This document shows, one piece after another, positions 26,850-35,537 of a DNA stretch of 64,000 nt. Position numbers and translations under genes: made by a program. How positions within the stretch are numbered: the stretch's first letter is position 1; each line of letters opens with the position of its first letter. The notes beneath the pieces are model-generated. The model saw only the letters and a list, made by a program, of their open reading frames with translations. It made no database searches and was not told the origin of the DNA. This DNA comes from JADKAV01 sp963818505 (GTDB lineage: Bacteria; Actinomycetota; Actinomycetes; S36-B12; UBA10799): contig CAWFSJ010000005.1 of the NCBI GenBank assembly GCA_963818505.1, forward strand, positions 1,359,678 through 1,423,677. Direction: 5' to 3'.

Positions 26850-27829
26850 TTGCCGAATCTGGCTTTCCTCTCCGACCCGAGTCTGCGCGACGGACTGCAA
26901 CTGCGCCTCGAGCGTGTCGAAGCGCGCCTGAACGAGGCCGTCAAGAGCGACTACCCGTTCGTCACCGAGACCTCCGCGCATCTGGTGGAAGCCGGGGGCA
27001 AGCGCTTCCGGCCGCTCATGACGCTGCTGTGCGCGGCCTTCGGCGACCCCGACCATGAGGACTGTGTACGACGCGGCCACGGTTGTGGAACTGACCCACT
27101 TGGCCACCCTCTACCACGACGACGTCATGGACGAAGCGCCGATGCGCCGAGGCAGGCCCAGTGCGAACAACCGCTGGGACAACTCCGTAGCGATCCTCAC
27201 CGGCGACTTTCTGTTCTCCCGGGCCTCGGACATCCTGGCCGACCTCGGCCCTGACGCGGTGCGTATCCAGGCCCGCACGTTCGAGCGCTTGGTGACCGGA
27301 CAGATCAAGGAGACCGTCGGCCCGGTGGACGGTGAAGATGCCGTGTCGCACCACTTGCAGGTGCTGGCCGACAAGACCGGTTCCTTGATCGCCACGTCGG
27401 CGCAGTTCGGTGCGATGTTCTCCGGGTGCGACGACTCGACCGTCGAGGTGCTGACCCGTTACGGCGAGCGGATCGGTGTGGCCTTCCAGTTGGCCGACGA
27501 CCTGGTCGACCTGGTCAGCGAGTCTGCGGCGTCCGGCAAGACTCCAGGCACCGACCTCAAGGAGGGCGTCCCCACGCTGGCCGGGTTGATGGTGATGCGC
27601 GACCCCGGCCGCGATGACCGACTCGTGGACCTTCTGTCCCGGCCGCTTTCCGACGCGGAGGTCACTGAGGCGTTGGCCCTGCTACGCCCACATCCGGCTG
27701 TCGACCAGGCACGCACGGTGGCCCGGCAGTGGGCTGACGAGGCGCGCGATTGCCTCGAGGGCTGCCGCCGGTTCGCCGCGGGATGCCTTGGCATCGGTCT
27801 GCGACTACGTGGTGAACCGCACGGGCTGA
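26850..27829 (+). CDS. Polyprenyl diphosphate synthase (two apparent frameshifts)
   Basis: Trans-polyprenyl synthase that likely makes the menaquinone side-chain donor used by MenA. It starts at TTG 26850 behind a strong AGGAGGG, right after nuoN. The first aspartate-rich motif is YHDDVMDEAPMRRGRPS and the second is FQLADDLVDLVSE; GGKRFRPLMTLL precedes them. The frame changes near 27060 (between FGDPDHED and VYDAATVV) and again near 27770, after which the normal C-terminus ASVCDYVVNRTG ends at 27829. All motifs are present once the shifts are corrected, so I think these are sequence errors. Exact chain length (hepta- to nona-prenyl) cannot be told from this. Confidence 0.88.
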
Positions 27830-27849
27830 TCGGGGCGGACCGGCGGCGG

Positions 27850-28965
27850 TCAGATACCCAGAAGGCGCGCTGCCAGGTCTGCCATCACCTCGTCCGCGCC
27901 GCCGCCGATACCCAGGATCCGGGCGTCACGGTAGTGCCGTTCGATCTTCACCGCGTGCATAACCCATGCCCGCCGAAGAGTTGCACTGCGCGATCGGTGA
28001 CGAAGGCCGCACAGTTGACCCCGGTCTGCTTGGCGTAGATGGCGTCGAGCACCGTGACCTCTGCCACCGTCGGCCAGCGCGTGGACGTACGACCGTGCCA
28101 CGTCGGTGCGGCGGTTCATTTCGACGAACGTGTGCCTCACCACCTGTCGGGTGCTCAGCGGCCGCCCGAAGGTCTCGCGCGCCGCAATCCACTCACGAGT
28201 CAGGTCTACACATCGGGCGGCTGTGGCGTATCCGCTGACGCCCAACGACAGTCGTTCGGTGGCGAAATGACGGGCAAGTGATGCGAATCCGTCGGCTGTG
28301 ATCAGTTCGGCCCGGGCGTCCACGAGACCGAGTTCGGCGGTGTCCGAGCAGTGCCAGCCCATCTTCTCCAGGCGGGTCGTGACCTGGTATCCGCGCTGAT
28401 CTGTGGGGACCGCGAACAGACCGATCCCGCTGCGCCCGGCGCCCCCCGCAACCGCGCGGCGACAACCGCAACGTCGGCGCGGGCTCCAGAGGTGATGAAG
28501 GTCTTGGAACCGTTGAGCACCCAGGAGTCACCGGATTCGTCGGCCCGGGTCCGCAGGTTCGCCACATCGGAACCGCCACCCGGCTCCGTGACCCCGAGGC
28601 AGGCGATCTTATCCCCGGCCAGCACAGGCCGGACCCACTGATCGATGAGGTCTTCGTTGCCCGAGTCGATGATGTGCGGAATGGCGATCCCGTGCGTGAA
28701 CAGCCCGGCGATCACCCCGCCCGATCCGCCCGCGGCCAGAACCGACTCTGTGACCACGATGACATCGCCGAGGTCGCCTCCGGAGCCGCCGACCGCCTCC
28801 GGGTAGCCGATCCCGAGCAGTCCGAAGGCTGCCGCCTGCTTGTGTAGGTCGCGAGGGAGTTCGCCGTCCTGGCTCCCACTGATCGAGGTTGGGCGCTATC
28901 TGATCGGCGGTGAAGTCCCGGACCGTCTGCGCCAGCGCCGCCCGTTCCTCGGTCATGAAGCTCAT
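27850..28965 (-). pseudogene. Acyl-CoA dehydrogenase, broken by several frameshifts
   Basis: Flavin-dependent acyl-CoA dehydrogenase in pieces on the minus strand. The start is at ATG 28965 (MSFMTEERAALAQTVRDF). The middle domain follows in another frame, with LGVTEPGGGSDVANLRTRA, the flavin-binding region, and WVLNGSKTFITSGARAD. The C-terminal domain (GYATAARCVDLTREWIAARETFG) is in a third frame, with the usual VQLFGGHG block shifted once more. At least four indels are needed to join the parts. With this density a true pseudogene is possible, but nearby essential genes are also frameshifted, so sequence error is equally likely. It is convergent with the polyprenyl synthase and its 5' end faces the palindrome cluster. 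Confidence 0.75.
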
Positions 28966-29058
28966 AGCCGCCAGACTACGGCGGTTTGGCGGTCGCTTGG
29001 GGCAGTCGCAGCCTTGCCTGACGCCGCAGGGGTGCCAGCGCCCTCCCGGACCGTCCTG

Positions 29059-29126
29059 GTTAGAGGTTGTGGTCCTGGTTAGCGAATCCACGCGTTGTTT
29101 CTCTAACGAACCGCACAACCTCTAAC
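29059..29126. repeat. 68-bp palindrome, copy 2 (imperfect arms)
   Basis: Same architecture as the copy at 2517: outer arm GTTAGAGGTTGTG and its complement, inner arm GTTAGCGAA. The 6-base boxes are GTCCTG on the left and GAACCG on the right, so they no longer pair, and one base differs in the right inner arm (TTCTCTAAC). The 12-base centre is TCCACGCGTTGT, the reverse complement of that in copy 1. Flanks are CCTG and GCGG. Confidence 0.93.
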
Positions 29127-29285
29127 GCGGAGCGGCCGGCCGGGGGTGACGCTGTCAGCGGGTGCCTGGGGCGGTTTGCGGTTCGAATCCACGCGTTGTT
29201 TCGCTAACGAACCGCACAACCTCTAACGCGGGACCGGCCGGCCGGGGGTGACGCTGTCAGCGGGTGCCGGGGCGGTTTGGGTTCG
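29127..29285. repeat. Direct repeat of about 55 bp flanking the half-palindrome
   Basis: A segment containing CGGCCGGCCGGGGGTGACGC and then TGTCAGCGGGTGCC occurs at about 29134-29176 and again at about 29234-29276, a spacing of 100 bp, with only small differences. Together with the half-palindrome between them the region looks like a tandem duplication of a palindrome plus its downstream flank. No gene is visible. Confidence 0.85.
29184..29227. repeat. Half copy of the 68-bp palindrome (left arm missing)
   Basis: The centre TCCACGCGTTGT, inner arm TTCGCTAAC, box GAACCG and outer arm CACAACCTCTAAC are present, but the left outer arm, box and part of the inner arm (24 bases) are absent, replaced by GGTTTGCGGTT. 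The right flank is again GCGG. It cannot form the full hairpin. Confidence 0.9.
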
Positions 29286-29298
29286 CCCTGGCGTCCTG

Positions 29299-29366
29299 GT
29301 TAGAGGTTGTGGTCCTGGTTAGCGAATCCACGCGTTGTTTCGCTAACGAACAGCACAACCTCTAAC
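29299..29366. repeat. 68-bp palindrome, copy 3
   Basis: Complete outer and inner arms, centre TCCACGCGTTGT, boxes GTCCTG (left) and GAACAG (right) that do not pair, flanks CCTG and GCGG. It lies 67 bp before the start of the FAD oxidase remnant and could affect its expression, but nothing shows this directly. Confidence 0.93.
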
Positions 29367-29432
29367 GCGGCGGGGCCGGCCGGCCGGGGCAACCGAGCCG
29401 CCACCCGCACCGTTTCCCGGCAGACTGAGCAG

Positions 29433-30969
29433 GTGCGCAAACACTGGGGTTGGGGTACAGACGATCAGGCATTGACCGAACAACAAGTGCGTGAGGCAGC
29501 AGCGCAGGTCATCGACTACCTCGGCTTCGGTTCACCTGACGTTCGGTTCGCACGTTCCCCTGGAAGCGGCCGCCATGCCCGCGCCGCGCCTGGAGTCTGC
29601 ACCCTGCGCCACCACCGACCGGCATGCGCGCGCCACCCACGCATTGGGCAAGGCCTACCGCGATGTGATCCGCGGGTTCAACGGGCAGTTCGAGCTCCGC
29701 GCCCGACCTCGTCGCGTACGCCAGCGACGAGACCGACGTGATCACGGTGCTGGAGTGGGCGCGAGCAGCGCAACGTCGCGGTCATCCCATACGGCGGTGG
29801 GACGAGTGTGGTCGGCGGCATCGAACCACGTGGACTCGATGCGTACAACGGGGTCATCAGTCTGGATCTGAGCGGAATGAACCGGGTGATTGAGGTGGAC
29901 GAGGTGAGTCGAGCCGTGCTGGTTCAAGCCGGAGCCGCTGGGCCGCAGGTGGAGGCACAACTGAAACCGCTGGGCCTGACCACCGGTTCTTCCCGCAGTC
30001 CTTCGAGTTCTCCACTGTCGGCGGCTGGGTCGCCACGCGTGCGGCCGGCCACTACGCCAGCGGGCCGACGCACATCGACGACCTGGTCGAGTCGGTCCGG
30101 GCAATCACCCCCAGCGGCCCTGGGAGTCACGCAGAGTCCCCGGGTCCGGGGCGGGACCTAGCCCGGATCGGACTGCTCCTGGGAAGTGAGGGCTCGCTCG
30201 GCGTGATCACTTCGAGCGTGGCTGCGCGTGGTGCCACGCCCGGCGCACAAATCCAGCGCGACTCTGCGGTTCCCGTCGTTCCAGGCGGGGTGCGAGGCGA
30301 TCCGCACTATCTTGCAGTCGGGGATGACGCCGACCAACTGTCGTCTCATCGATGGCGCAGAAGCACCCGGAACGGACGAGCGGCCGCTTCTGGTGCTGGG
30401 GTTCGAGGGCCAAACCCCGTCGAGACGCTCAATTGGCCGCTGCCGTGGCCTTGTGCCACCGGTTCGGCGCCGAGCAGCAATCCGGCGGCAGCGAGTCCGA
30501 ATGGCGGGGCGCGTTTCTGCAGGCTCCGTACCTGCGCGACCTGCTGGTGAGCCTGGGCGTCATGGCCGAGACCTTCGAAACTGCGGTCACCTGGGATCGG
30601 CTCTATGCGTTGATCGAACAGGTGCGCGCCACCTGCCAGGCCGCCGTGGAGCGAGTTGTGCGGAGTACCTGGCAGGGTCACCTGTCGGCTGACCCACGTG
30701 TATCCCGACGGCGCTGCCCCCTACTTCACGGTCCTCGCCCCTGTTCCTGGTGGAGAGGAGATCGCCGTGTGGGACCAGATCAAGGACCAGCGTCAGCAGC
30801 GCCATCATCGACGGCCGGCGGCACGATCACCCACCATCACGCGGTCGGCCGCGATCATGTTCCCTGGTACGTCGAGCAGCAGTCGCACCCTTTCGGGCTG
30901 GCCCTCGAGGCGACGAAACGCACGCTCGACCCGGCCAGAATCCTCAACCCCGGTGTCCTGGGACTCTGA
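29433..30969 (+). pseudogene. FAD-binding oxidoreductase (AGPS/GlcD-like), heavily frameshifted
   Basis: Remnant or badly sequenced copy of an actinobacterial FAD-linked oxidase related to alkyldihydroxyacetonephosphate synthase. The start is GTG 29433 (VRKHWGWGTDDQ). Pieces in different frames follow in the right order: MPAPRLES, RATHALGKAYRDVIRGFNGQ, the FAD-binding PYGGGTSVVGG/EPRGLDAYNGVISLDL region, GPTHIDDLVESVRAITP, LLLGSEGSLGVIT, FLQAPYLRDLLVSLGVMAET, FTHVYPDGAAPYFTVLAP and the C-terminal GGTITHHHAVGRDH with ARILNPGVLGL. I count at least six indels. The order and the intact C-terminus suggest a full gene of about 510 residues. Substrate unknown. Confidence 0.72.
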
Positions 30970-31042
30970 TCGAACCTGAGTCGCAACCATCTCGTGATGT
31001 TCCGTCCGGTGTGCGCACCCCCGTTCGAGGTATCTTGCGGCA

Positions 31043-32176
31043 ATGCGCATCGCTTTCCTGTGCACCGCGCTCGTTGTCGCTGGTGCCTCCCCTGCCGTCG
31101 CCTCCGAGGCCGCAGCCCCCGCGGACACGACGATCACCGCCTCTTCGTGCTACATCCCGGCGCTCATCGCTCATCGCGGCGGCGGCGGTGTGGGCAAGAA
31201 CCCGTACGAACTCGAGAACTCCTGGCCGGCCTTCGAGAAGTCCGTCAACCTTGGCGTCAAGGTGCTCGAGACTGACGTGCGCTGGACCAAGGACGGCGTG
31301 CCGATCCTCATGCACGACGCGAACCTCAGTCGCACCACCAACGGCAGTGGCAATGTCCAGGACGTCGACATCGCCTACATTCAGAGCCTCGAACTCGACA
31401 ACGGAGCGGGCAAGATCCCGCTCTTCGAGGAGTTCCTGACCTGGTCCAAGGGCAAGAACGTGCAGGTGTGGCCGGAGTACAAGCCCGAGCCGGCGATCAC
31501 CCAGCAGGCCTGGATCGACGATTACGCACAGAAGATCAAAGCCAGTGGTGTGGACGCGGTCGTGCCGTCGTTCAACAAGCCGGAGTTGGAGCAGTTCAAG
31601 ACCCTGCTGCCGGGCTACAACCAGATCTGGTTCCACGACGTGATCAAGTCCGGGTTGAAGGTGACGCCCAGCGACGTGCCGGCTGGCGCATTCGCCGGAC
31701 TGATCAACGTTGTGCTGTCCAACGACCCCAAGATCTCCGTTGAGATGGGCAAGGCCGACATCACGCTGTACGCGTGGTTCAACCTGGTGACCAAGGGCGA
31801 CGACCCGGCGGGCTGGGAGGCCATGGCCAAGCAGGGACCGGCCGGCATCATCACCGACTACCCCGAGCAGTACCAGCAGTGGGCGGCCTCGACGACCTAT
31901 TGCAAGACGCCCAAGAAGCAGAAGGCCAAGTGCGCCAAGCTGCCGAACAAGTTGCAGGCGGACTCGGCCGTTGTGGTCCTCAAGAAGACCTGCAAGACCA
32001 ACGCCGGCCAGAAGGTCACGGTCAGCGTCTCCGGGAAGGCCAAACTGCAGAAGGGCAAGAAGGGCAAGGTCACTGTCGTCACCGGCCCCAAGGGCAAGGT
32101 GAAGATCACCCTGAACGCCAAGAAGACCGCCAAGTACGCGGCCCTTAAGCAGTCAAAGAGTTACACGCTGAAGTAG
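31043..32176 (+). CDS. Secreted glycerophosphodiester phosphodiesterase with Lys-rich tail
   Basis: Exported GDPD-family protein of 377 residues. An N-terminal signal peptide (IAFLCTALVVAGASPAVAS) is followed by the catalytic core: LIAHRGGG with His44-Arg45, the ENSWPAFEKSV segment, LETDVRWTKDG with Glu76 and Asp78, and LMHDANLSRTTNG with His91. Later blocks such as VQVWPEYKPE and GIITDYPEQY complete the barrel. From about residue 300 a basic domain starts, rich in Lys (KKQKAKCAKL, KAKLQKGKKGKVTVV), which could bind cell wall or nucleic acid polymers. It is a monocistronic-looking gene between the FAD oxidase remnant and the ParA-like gene. Substrate is inferred from the family only. Confidence 0.88.
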   Translation: MRIAFLCTALVVAGASPAVASEAAAPADTTITASSCYIPALIAHRGGGGVGKNPYELENSWPAFEKSVNLGVKVLETDVRWTKDGVPILMHDANLSRTTNGSGNVQDVDIAYIQSLELDNGAGKIPLFEEFLTWSKGKNVQVWPEYKPEPAITQQAWIDDYAQKIKASGVDAVVPSFNKPELEQFKTLLPGYNQIWFHDVIKSGLKVTPSDVPAGAFAGLINVVLSNDPKISVEMGKADITLYAWFNLVTKGDDPAGWEAMAKQGPAGIITDYPEQYQQWAASTTYCKTPKKQKAKCAKLPNKLQADSAVVVLKKTCKTNAGQKVTVSVSGKAKLQKGKKGKVTVVTGPKGKVKITLNAKKTAKYAALKQSKSYTLK

Positions 32177-32253
32177 ACGGGCTGCGTGACCTGGTCGTTG
32201 CTGGCGGCCGCGTTGCGCCTGCCTTTCTGCGCGGGCCGGGGGATACTCGCCAG

Positions 32254-33204
32254 GTGACCAATGTTGTAGCCGTGCACTCGTTCCGTGGGGGCACGGGCAA
32301 GAGCAACACCACAGCGAACATCGCAGCCAACTTGGCGTCCAGGGGCGCTCGCGTTGGTGTTGTTGACGCAGATATCCAGAGCCCGGGGATTCACACGTTG
32401 TTCGGGTTCGATCAGTCGCTGGACAATACTCTCGACGACTATCTGTGGGGAAAGATCGAGATCACCGACGCGGTCCGCGACGTGTCGGACCAGATCGGAG
32501 GGCCAGAGCAAGACGGCGGACAATTGTTCCTGGTGCCGGCGAGTATGCACGCGGCCGACATCGCCCGCATCCTGCGGGACGGCTACGACGTGGTCAGGCT
32601 CACCGAGGGCCTGCGGGACCTGTCCGCCTCATTGGACCTGGACTACTTGTTCATCGACACCCACCCGGGTCTCAACGAAGAGACCATGCTGTCCATGACG
32701 ATCAGCGATGTCCTGCTGCTGCTTCTGCGCCCGGACAAGCAGGACTTCCAGGGCACAGCGGTAACGGTTGACATCGCACGCAGGCTCTCCGTACCCAAAC
32801 TCCTGCTGGTACTCAACAAAGTGCCGGATGTGGTTGATCTCGACGATCTAGGCGCACAGATGGAGCAGGCGTATTCCACGCCCACGGCTGCCTTTCTCCC
32901 GCTCTCCACTGATGTGGCCGTCAACGCTTCTGCAGCACTCTTCAGCCTCACCCACCCGGAGCATCCCTGGTCACAAGGCATTCGCCAGGTTGTCGACAGT
33001 CTTCAGGGTGGCGTAGCGGGAGCAAAGCCCGCGTTAGTTCATGAGCGACGTGAGCCCCAGGCGCCGATGGCGTTTCCCGATGCGGTGGAAGTTGCTCACG
33101 GCCTTCGTTTCGGCATTCACCGTGGTCTTCGTGGCAATTGCGTTCTGGGTGGTCCACTATGCAGGCGATGCGGCCTCGAACCGACTGGCCGACCAGTTGC
33201 TTGA
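32254..33204 (+). CDS. ParA/MinD-like ATPase
   Basis: P-loop ATPase of the ParA/MinD superfamily. It starts at GTG 32254 and shows the deviant Walker A motif FRGGTGKSNTTAN at residues 10-22, the GVVDADIQSPGIHTLFG switch region, and the Walker B-like YLFIDTHPGLNEETM. The family core ends near residue 255. The frame runs on to 33204, overlapping the next gene by 164 bases with non-family sequence, so a small indel near 33015-33040 probably hides the true stop. It is directly upstream of a HAMP membrane protein; a ParA-like ATPase paired with a receptor suggests spatial positioning or signalling, not plasmid partition (no parB or parS is visible). Confidence 0.85.
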   Translation: MTNVVAVHSFRGGTGKSNTTANIAANLASRGARVGVVDADIQSPGIHTLFGFDQSLDNTLDDYLWGKIEITDAVRDVSDQIGGPEQDGGQLFLVPASMHAADIARILRDGYDVVRLTEGLRDLSASLDLDYLFIDTHPGLNEETMLSMTISDVLLLLLRPDKQDFQGTAVTVDIARRLSVPKLLLVLNKVPDVVDLDDLGAQMEQAYSTPTAAFLPLSTDVAVNASAALFSLTHPEHPWSQGIRQVVDSLQGGVAGAKPALVHERREPQAPMAFPDAVEVAHGLRFGIHRGLRGNCVLGGPLCRRCGLEPTGRPVA

Positions 33205-34019
33205 AGCCGCCGAGGGCGCCAGCGAAGCGTTACCGGTAGGCCCAGTCGCCAAGGTGATCGCCCTGCCGCCCGACTCCGACCCGACCCAGAACCCCGCGTA
33301 TGAACGTCTGACCGAGGACCTGGCAGCGGTCAGTTGCGATCTTCCCTTCGGCTGAGCCATTCATCTACACAGCCGAGGATGGCAAGTTGACCTACCTGGT
33401 CGGGGATCAGCCGTTTCGCGAGCCTGTTGCCCAGACCCAGTCACCCTCGACCGTGGAGTTCATGCAGAAAGGGTTGTCAGAGACCACGCTGCAGCCGACC
33501 AACACCGATGGCTCAGGCACATGGATCTCGGCGTACAGCCCGATCGTCGACGAGAATGGCGAGAAGATCGCCGCTGTTGGGATCGACTACTCGGTCGCCT
33601 ATGTTCAAGAAGTCCGAGATCGCGCGCGGGTACAGGTCTTCCCCGTGCTGGCGGTGAGTTACGTGTTGTTGATCGTGCTGGTCCTGATCGTGTCGACCCT
33701 CATGGTCCGGCCACTGCAACGCCTGACACTGGCCACGAAGCGGGTCGCTGCTGGGGAGTATGACCTTGACCTGGGCGCCATCGGCGCAGAAGGCCGATTC
33801 GCCGACGAGATGTCGGATCTGGCCGACTCGTTCGCCGTGATGGCCACCAAAGTCGCTGCCCGGGAGCGTGCCTTGACCAAGGAGGTGCAGCGACTTCAGG
33901 TCGAGATCGACACGACGAAGCGGGAGGAGTCGGTGCGCGAGATCACTGAGACCGACTTCTTCGCAGACCTGGCCGCAAAGGCCGAGCAACTGCGTTCCAC
34001 GATGCGCCCTGACCAGTAG
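33041..34019 (+). CDS. HAMP-domain membrane sensor-like protein (one frameshift)
   Basis: Two-helix membrane protein, starting at ATG 33041. The first helix is at residues 14-37 (MRWKLLTAFVSAFTVVFVAIAF), then an extracytoplasmic sensor domain, then a second helix (VFPVLAVSYVLLIVLVLIVS) followed by a HAMP domain (RPLQRLTLATKRVAAGEYDLDL ... DEMSDLADSFAVMATKVA) and a coiled-coil end (ERALTKEVQRLQVEID). The frame shifts near 33333, between TEDLAAV and AEPFIYTAEDGKLTYLVG. There is no kinase, cyclase or methyl-accepting output domain in about 325 residues, so output must come from a partner; the adjacent ParA-like ATPase is the obvious candidate. Confidence 0.8.
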
Positions 34020-34058
34020 GACGTGCCTGCTGGGCCATGTTGACGACAGGCAACTGGT

Positions 34059-34157
34059 TTGCCGGTTTTCAGCTTTGCCTGCTGCGGTGCGGCGGCCGAA
34101 TCGGATGGGCGGTGTGGCAGGGCGGCGATTTAGTTGCCGGTTTTCAGCTTTGCCTGC
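34059..34157. repeat. 24-bp direct repeat in the gap between convergent genes
   Basis: The 24-mer that starts TTGCCGGTTTTCAGCTTTGC and ends CTGC occurs at 34059-34082 and again, identical, at 34134-34157. The 51 bases between are G+C-rich. A weak GGCAA/TTGCC hairpin precedes the first copy. The gap separates the HAMP gene from the convergent ATP-grasp gene; otherwise I see nothing in it. Confidence 0.9.
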
Positions 34158-34181
34158 ATGGCGCTGGTAGCTCCCCGCCAG

Positions 34182-35537
34182 TCAGTCCTCCAGGATGAAG
34201 ACCGGCGCCCCGCTCGCTCCACCGCTGACGTTGGTGATCCAGGACCCTTCGGGTGCCAACCGCATCGCGTACCCGGCCATCGTGTCGCCGCACATCAACG
34301 GATCCACGTCGCCGTTGAACCCACGCAGCGGGAACCCTTCCTCGAGAACTGAGTACTCCTCGGTGACGATGGACACGCGCTGTTGGGCCACATGTCCGCC
34401 CGCCGCTGCCCGGTCGATGACCGCGGCCCACGAATCCGTGGTGTGCATCCACCCGAGCTCTACGCCGGATCCGCCGTACCCGTCCGTGGGTTTGATGACG
34501 CTTTGCTCCCGGTTGGCGGCCAAGTACCCCAGCAGGTCGACGGCACTGCCGCCCGGGTCGGTCGAACGACCCGCCGCCACAAGCCGGGTCCAGGGCAGGT
34601 GTGCGCGGGCGAGGGTCAACTGCTCCGGGGTCACGTCGATGTCAACCGCCGGATCGGTGGCCATCGCAAAGAGTGACTTCATGCCGAAGAGGCCGGACTG
34701 CAGACTGGTGATCATGCACAGGGACTCGGCGCGCAGAGCGGCCTTGATCCCGTCGAGCCGATCGCCGAGGTACTCCAGCATCGGGGTGAAGAACGCCCGC
34801 ACCAGCACATCGATGGGCTGTCCGTTGAGGCGTGCGCGCCCCTGCGAGTACACGACCTCACCGGGGTCGGCCACCTGGATCTCGATGTTCCGGGCGGCGG
34901 CCAGGTCGCACAGGTAGGTGATCGCGCGGGAGGCGACGGCCGTGAGCTCCCGAGGTAGGGCCATAACCGTGAACGGCAAGCCCGTGCCGCCGAAGTCGTG
35001 CCAGGTCTTCACCATGACGTCCAGCAAGTCCTGACCGACGGTGGTCGTCCGGAACGGGAACCGCGCGGCGAAGTCGCCGGCGATGTCGGCCTGGGACATC
35101 AAGGCGGCCGACACGTCCGAGTCGAACACGCCACCCGGCAGACCGCCGTTGAACTCGAGCACTTGGAGCCCATCGGCGGTCCGGACGCCGTCAAGCCGGC
35201 CGAACACGATCGGGTCCGGGTACCCGGCGGGGAGTGTGAAGAGGTCTGCGTCGGGCACCTCGTCCAGCCAACCGGGGATGTAGCGATCCTGCAGCGCGCG
35301 GTCGGCGAGCACCTGCTGTCCACAAGCCACCAAGGTGGCGAGGACCGCGGAACTGACGGCTTGGTCGGCGGCGAAATCGGTCTCGGTCAGCATCGCCGGC
35401 TCAGCGACGATCATCGCGGGCTTGTCGTGATAGACGAAGCCCAATGTCCGCTGCTGATCCAACAACCTTTGCGTCCAGGTGGCGCTGTCGGCAATACCGG
35501 CCTGCAATTCCCGCCAGTAGGCGAGGGGTTCATTCAT
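34182..35537 (-). CDS. ATP-grasp-like ligase/uncharacterised enzyme
   Basis: A 451-residue cytoplasmic protein from the ATG at 35537 (MNEPLAYWREL), which overlaps the end of the MFS gene by four bases. Two stretches look like ATP-grasp active-site pieces: LEFNGGLPGGVFDSD in the N-terminal half, and SVIKPTDGYGGSGVELGW followed by QQRVSIVTEEYSVLEEGF and GFNGDVDPLMCG in the C-terminal half. This resembles circularly arranged ATP-grasp proteins such as the glutathionylspermidine-synthase-like and related peptide-ligating families. I cannot name the substrate. Last gene of a three-gene minus-strand operon with an exporter and an ATPase-GNAT fusion. Confidence 0.6.
   Translation of the reverse strand: MNEPLAYWRELQAGIADSATWTQRLLDQQRTLGFVYHDKPAMIVAEPAMLTETDFAADQAVSSAVLATLVACGQQVLADRALQDRYIPGWLDEVPDADLFTLPAGYPDPIVFGRLDGVRTADGLQVLEFNGGLPGGVFDSDVSAALMSQADIAGDFAARFPFRTTTVGQDLLDVMVKTWHDFGGTGLPFTVMALPRELTAVASRAITYLCDLAAARNIEIQVADPGEVVYSQGRARLNGQPIDVLVRAFFTPMLEYLGDRLDGIKAALRAESLCMITSLQSGLFGMKSLFAMATDPAVDIDVTPEQLTLARAHLPWTRLVAAGRSTDPGGSAVDLLGYLAANREQSVIKPTDGYGGSGVELGWMHTTDSWAAVIDRAAAGGHVAQQRVSIVTEEYSVLEEGFPLRGFNGDVDPLMCGDTMAGYAMRLAPEGSWITNVSGGASGAPVFILED

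Noticed and set aside
32254..33204. ParA-like gene as a plasmid or chromosome partition system
   Set aside because: No parB gene or parS site (TGTTTCACGTGAAACA-like) is nearby, and the following gene is a membrane sensor-like protein.
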